From Streptomyces humidus (lineage in GTDB: Bacteria; Actinomycetota; Actinomycetes; Streptomycetales; Streptomycetaceae): a stretch of DNA of 64,000 nucleotides. A program made the translations under genes and the position numbers. This document shows, one piece after another, positions 62,213-64,000 of the stretch. The stretch spans positions 310,001 to 374,000 of the forward strand of contig NZ_BMTL01000001.1 in the NCBI RefSeq assembly GCF_014649655.1, read 5' to 3'. The notes below the pieces were generated by a model. It searched no databases. It was given only the letters and a program-made list of their open reading frames with translations, and was not told the DNA's origin. Numbering within the stretch: the stretch's first letter is position 1; every line of letters starts with the position of its first letter.

Positions 62213-63388
62213 CTACGCGTCCGCGTACTTGGCGTCCGACGCCGGGTCCAGTGCCAGACGGTAGCCCCGCTTCACCACCGTCTGGATCAGCTTCGGCGTG
62301 CCGAGAGCCGTCCGCAGGCGGGCCATCGCCGTCTCGACGGCGTGCTCGTCGCGTCCCGAACCCGGCAGCGCCCGCAGCAGGTCCGACCGCGGCACCACCC
62401 AGCCCGGCCGACGGGACAGCGCCCGCAGCAACGACATCCCCGCCGGCGGCACCGGGCGCAGGCACCCGTCCACCAGCACCGCGTGCCCCCGGATCTCCAT
62501 CCGGTGCCCGGCGACCGGCAGGGTCCGGGCCCGGCCCGGCAGTTCCTGGCAGAGCAGCTGCACGAGGGGCCCGAGCCGGAACCGCTCCGGCTGGACGGTG
62601 TCCACGCCCCGCGCCTGCAACGGCAGCGCGGTGACCGGGCCGACGCAGGCCGGCAGCACGTCGTGGTGCAGGGCGCGGAGCAGCTCGGGCAGCAGTCCGC
62701 GCTCCTCCGCGCGCGAGAACAGGGAGGCCGCCGCGGGCGCGCTGGTGAAGGTGATCGCGTCCAGTCCGCGCGCGACGGCCGCGTCCAGGAGCCGGTCGAG
62801 CGGCCCGATGTCCTCCGGCGGCATCCACCGGTAGACGGGCACCCCCACGACCTCCGCGCCCGCGGCCCGCAGCGACTCCACGAACCCGGGCAGCGGCTCG
62901 CCGTGCAGCTGCACGGCGACCCGGCGGCCCTCGACGCCCTCCTCCAGGAGCCGGTCGAGGACCTCGGCCATGGACTCGCTGGACGGCGACCACTGCTCCG
63001 TCAGCCCCGCGGCCCGCACCGCGCCCTTGACCTTGGGCCCGCGGGCCAGCAGCTCGACGCCGCCGAGCCGGGCGAGCAGCTGCTCGCCGAGCCCCCAGCC
63101 GTCGGCCGCCTCGACCCAGCCGCGGAAACCGATGGCCGTGGTGGCGACCACGACGTCCGGCGCCCGGTCGATGAGGTCCTTGGTGGCGGCGAGCAGTTCG
63201 CCGTCGTCGGCGAGCGGCACGATCCGCAGGGCGGGCGCGTGCAGTACCGCCGCACCCCGGCGCTGGAGCAACGCGCCGAGCTCCTCGGCACGGCGCGCGG
63301 CCGTGACGCCCACGGTGAAGCCCGCGAGGGGCCCGTGTCCGTCGGCGCCCTGGGGGCCGGTGGCCGGTTGCTGCTGTTCCTCGTACAT
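62213..63388 (-). CDS. Uroporphyrinogen-III synthase fused to a winged-helix DNA-binding domain
   Basis: 391 residues. Residues 20-285 form a HemD-type domain (LAGFTVGVTAARRAEELGAL, VAVQLHGEPLPGFVESLRAAG, AITFTSAPAAASLFSRA). From about 290 on, an OmpR-type DNA-binding domain follows: CLRPVPPAGMSLLRALSRR, VVPRSDLLRALPG, VETAMARLRTALG and LIQTVVKRGYRLAL. Next to a nitrate transporter gene, as in mycobacteria. It is likely a regulator of nitrate/nitrite assimilation or siroheme supply; whether the enzyme part is active is unclear. Confidence 0.88.
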   Translation of the reverse strand: MYEEQQQPATGPQGADGHGPLAGFTVGVTAARRAEELGALLQRRGAAVLHAPALRIVPLADDGELLAATKDLIDRAPDVVVATTAIGFRGWVEAADGWGLGEQLLARLGGVELLARGPKVKGAVRAAGLTEQWSPSSESMAEVLDRLLEEGVEGRRVAVQLHGEPLPGFVESLRAAGAEVVGVPVYRWMPPEDIGPLDRLLDAAVARGLDAITFTSAPAAASLFSRAEERGLLPELLRALHHDVLPACVGPVTALPLQARGVDTVQPERFRLGPLVQLLCQELPGRARTLPVAGHRMEIRGHAVLVDGCLRPVPPAGMSLLRALSRRPGWVVPRSDLLRALPGSGRDEHAVETAMARLRTALGTPKLIQTVVKRGYRLALDPASDAKYADA

Positions 63389-63486
63389 AGCTCTCGTCCC
63401 GCTAGATTCGCGTCCCGCCTACATGCCGACGAGCCTGTCAACGGCGCGTGACAGGCTCGGTTCGGCTTCATGTCGCCAGTGTTACG

Positions 63487-64000
63487 TCACACCTCGGCAT
63501 AGCTGAGCTGCGGCTTCGCCTCGGACACCGAGCTGGACGCGGTCACCCTGCCCGCCGTACGACGAAGGTATACGGCCCAGGTGACGGCGAAGCAGATGGC
63601 GTAGTAGGCGAGGAAGGCGACGAACGCCCCGGTGCCGGAGCCGTAGGAGAGGAAGGACTGCCGGAAGGCCAGGTTGATGCCGACTCCGCCCAGCGCTCCC
63701 GCCGCGCCGATGAGGCCCATCGAGGCGCCGGAGAGGCGACGGGCGTAGAGCACGGCGTCCTCGCCCGTGAGCCCCTCGGCGAGAGCCTTGGTCTGGAAGA
63801 TGGCCGGGATCATCTTGAACGTCGACCCGTTGCCGATCCCGGTGAGCGAGAACAGCACGACGAAGGCGGTGACGAACAGCGGGAGCGACTTCTGCATGCC
63901 GGCGACGACCAGGACCGTGGTGGCGGCGCCCATGGCGACGTAGTTCCAGAGGGTGATCTTCGCGCCGCCGTACTTGTCGGCGAGCCGGCCGCCCACGGGC
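63487..64000 (-). CDS. narK: Nitrate/nitrite transporter NarK, partial (N-terminus outside window)
   Basis: The last 171 residues or so of an MFS protein. The first visible part, PVGGRLADKYGGAKITLW, is the conserved helix 2-3 type loop of the C-terminal half, and FSLTGIGNGSTFKMIPAIF is the nitrate signature of NarK. SGASMGLIGAAGALGGVGINLAF follows, then the last helix and a short cytosolic end. It exchanges nitrate and nitrite or imports nitrate with protons. Convergent spacing to the HemD-like regulator is 98 bases on the same strand, consistent with one operon. Confidence 0.9.
   Translation of the reverse strand, partial: PVGGRLADKYGGAKITLWNYVAMGAATTVLVVAGMQKSLPLFVTAFVVLFSLTGIGNGSTFKMIPAIFQTKALAEGLTGEDAVLYARRLSGASMGLIGAAGALGGVGINLAFRQSFLSYGSGTGAFVAFLAYYAICFAVTWAVYLRRTAGRVTASSSVSEAKPQLSYAEV

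Overview
The window is chromosomal DNA from a high-GC actinomycete, almost certainly a Streptomyces. The signs are near-saturated G/C at third codon positions, many GTG and TTG starts, 4-base stop/start overlaps, an ssgG-type sporulation gene, sigU with its anti-sigma factor, and DasR operators in front of N-acetylglucosamine transport genes. From memory, the gene order resembles the core-chromosome segment around SCO2895-SCO2960 of S. coelicolor; I could not check this by alignment. No prophage, insertion sequence, CRISPR array or biosynthetic gene cluster is visible.

Layout. 0-1.2 kb: two ABC-2 type permease genes, the first cut by the window edge. 1.5-5.4 kb: class A penicillin-binding protein, GroES-like protein, DUF3618 membrane protein, Bcp peroxiredoxin. 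5.5-6.7 kb: an HNH protein with four N-terminal repeats, ending 54 bases before tRNA-Leu(UAG). 6.75-8.7 kb: rdgB, a lipoprotein and rph. 8.8-10.8 kb: PTS IIB and IIC genes for GlcNAc with three dre boxes. 10.9-14.0 kb: MBL-fold hydrolase, a membrane-tethered MazF/PemK-like protein, and the cysteine module cysM-cysO with a short leader peptide; the partner protease Mec is at 19.5 kb. 14.4-20.3 kb: pncA, pncB, clpS, a DUF2017 gene, an amino-acid permease, mec and a small unknown gene. 20.4-27.4 kb: secreted M6 protease, secreted and membrane proteins of unknown role, two RDD-family proteins. 27.7-38.5 kb: ssgG, FAD-linked oxidase, TPR protein, hppD, then an Lrp regulator fused by overlap to an OpuC-like osmoprotectant importer, an S16 protease and an IclR regulator. 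38.8-44.5 kb: DEAD/DEAH helicase, MFS transporter, tRNA-Cys(GCA), a SUKH-4-like protein. 44.8-50 kb: a molybdenum hydroxylase operon (FAD, 2Fe-2S, Mo subunits and a 43-residue membrane peptide). 50.2-57 kb: GH20 hexosaminidase, DUF3039, YqgE/AlgH, murA, HU, malic enzyme. 57.2-64 kb: HelD-type RNA polymerase helicase, anti-sigma factor and SigU, CGNR regulator, a uroporphyrinogen-III synthase/winged-helix fusion, and the end of narK.

How the genes work together. NagF and NagE import GlcNAc under DasR; the GH20 enzyme and MurA deal with GlcNAc units in other steps. CysO, CysM and Mec form a protein-thiocarboxylate route to cysteine whose C-terminally extended CysO needs trimming, and a Cys-ending leader peptide sits upstream as a probable sensor. 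PncA and PncB are consecutive NAD-salvage steps. The nitrate transporter and HemD-like regulator are a conserved pair of nitrate/nitrite assimilation.

The most rewarding places for a second look are the modular HNH protein, the solitary membrane-anchored MazF-like protein, the molybdenum hydroxylase (long disordered FeS-subunit extension, missing GxGE-type motif, small coupled membrane peptide), the TTGACT inverted repeats before the M6 protease, and a set of GC-rich minisatellites in spacers and in disordered protein regions.
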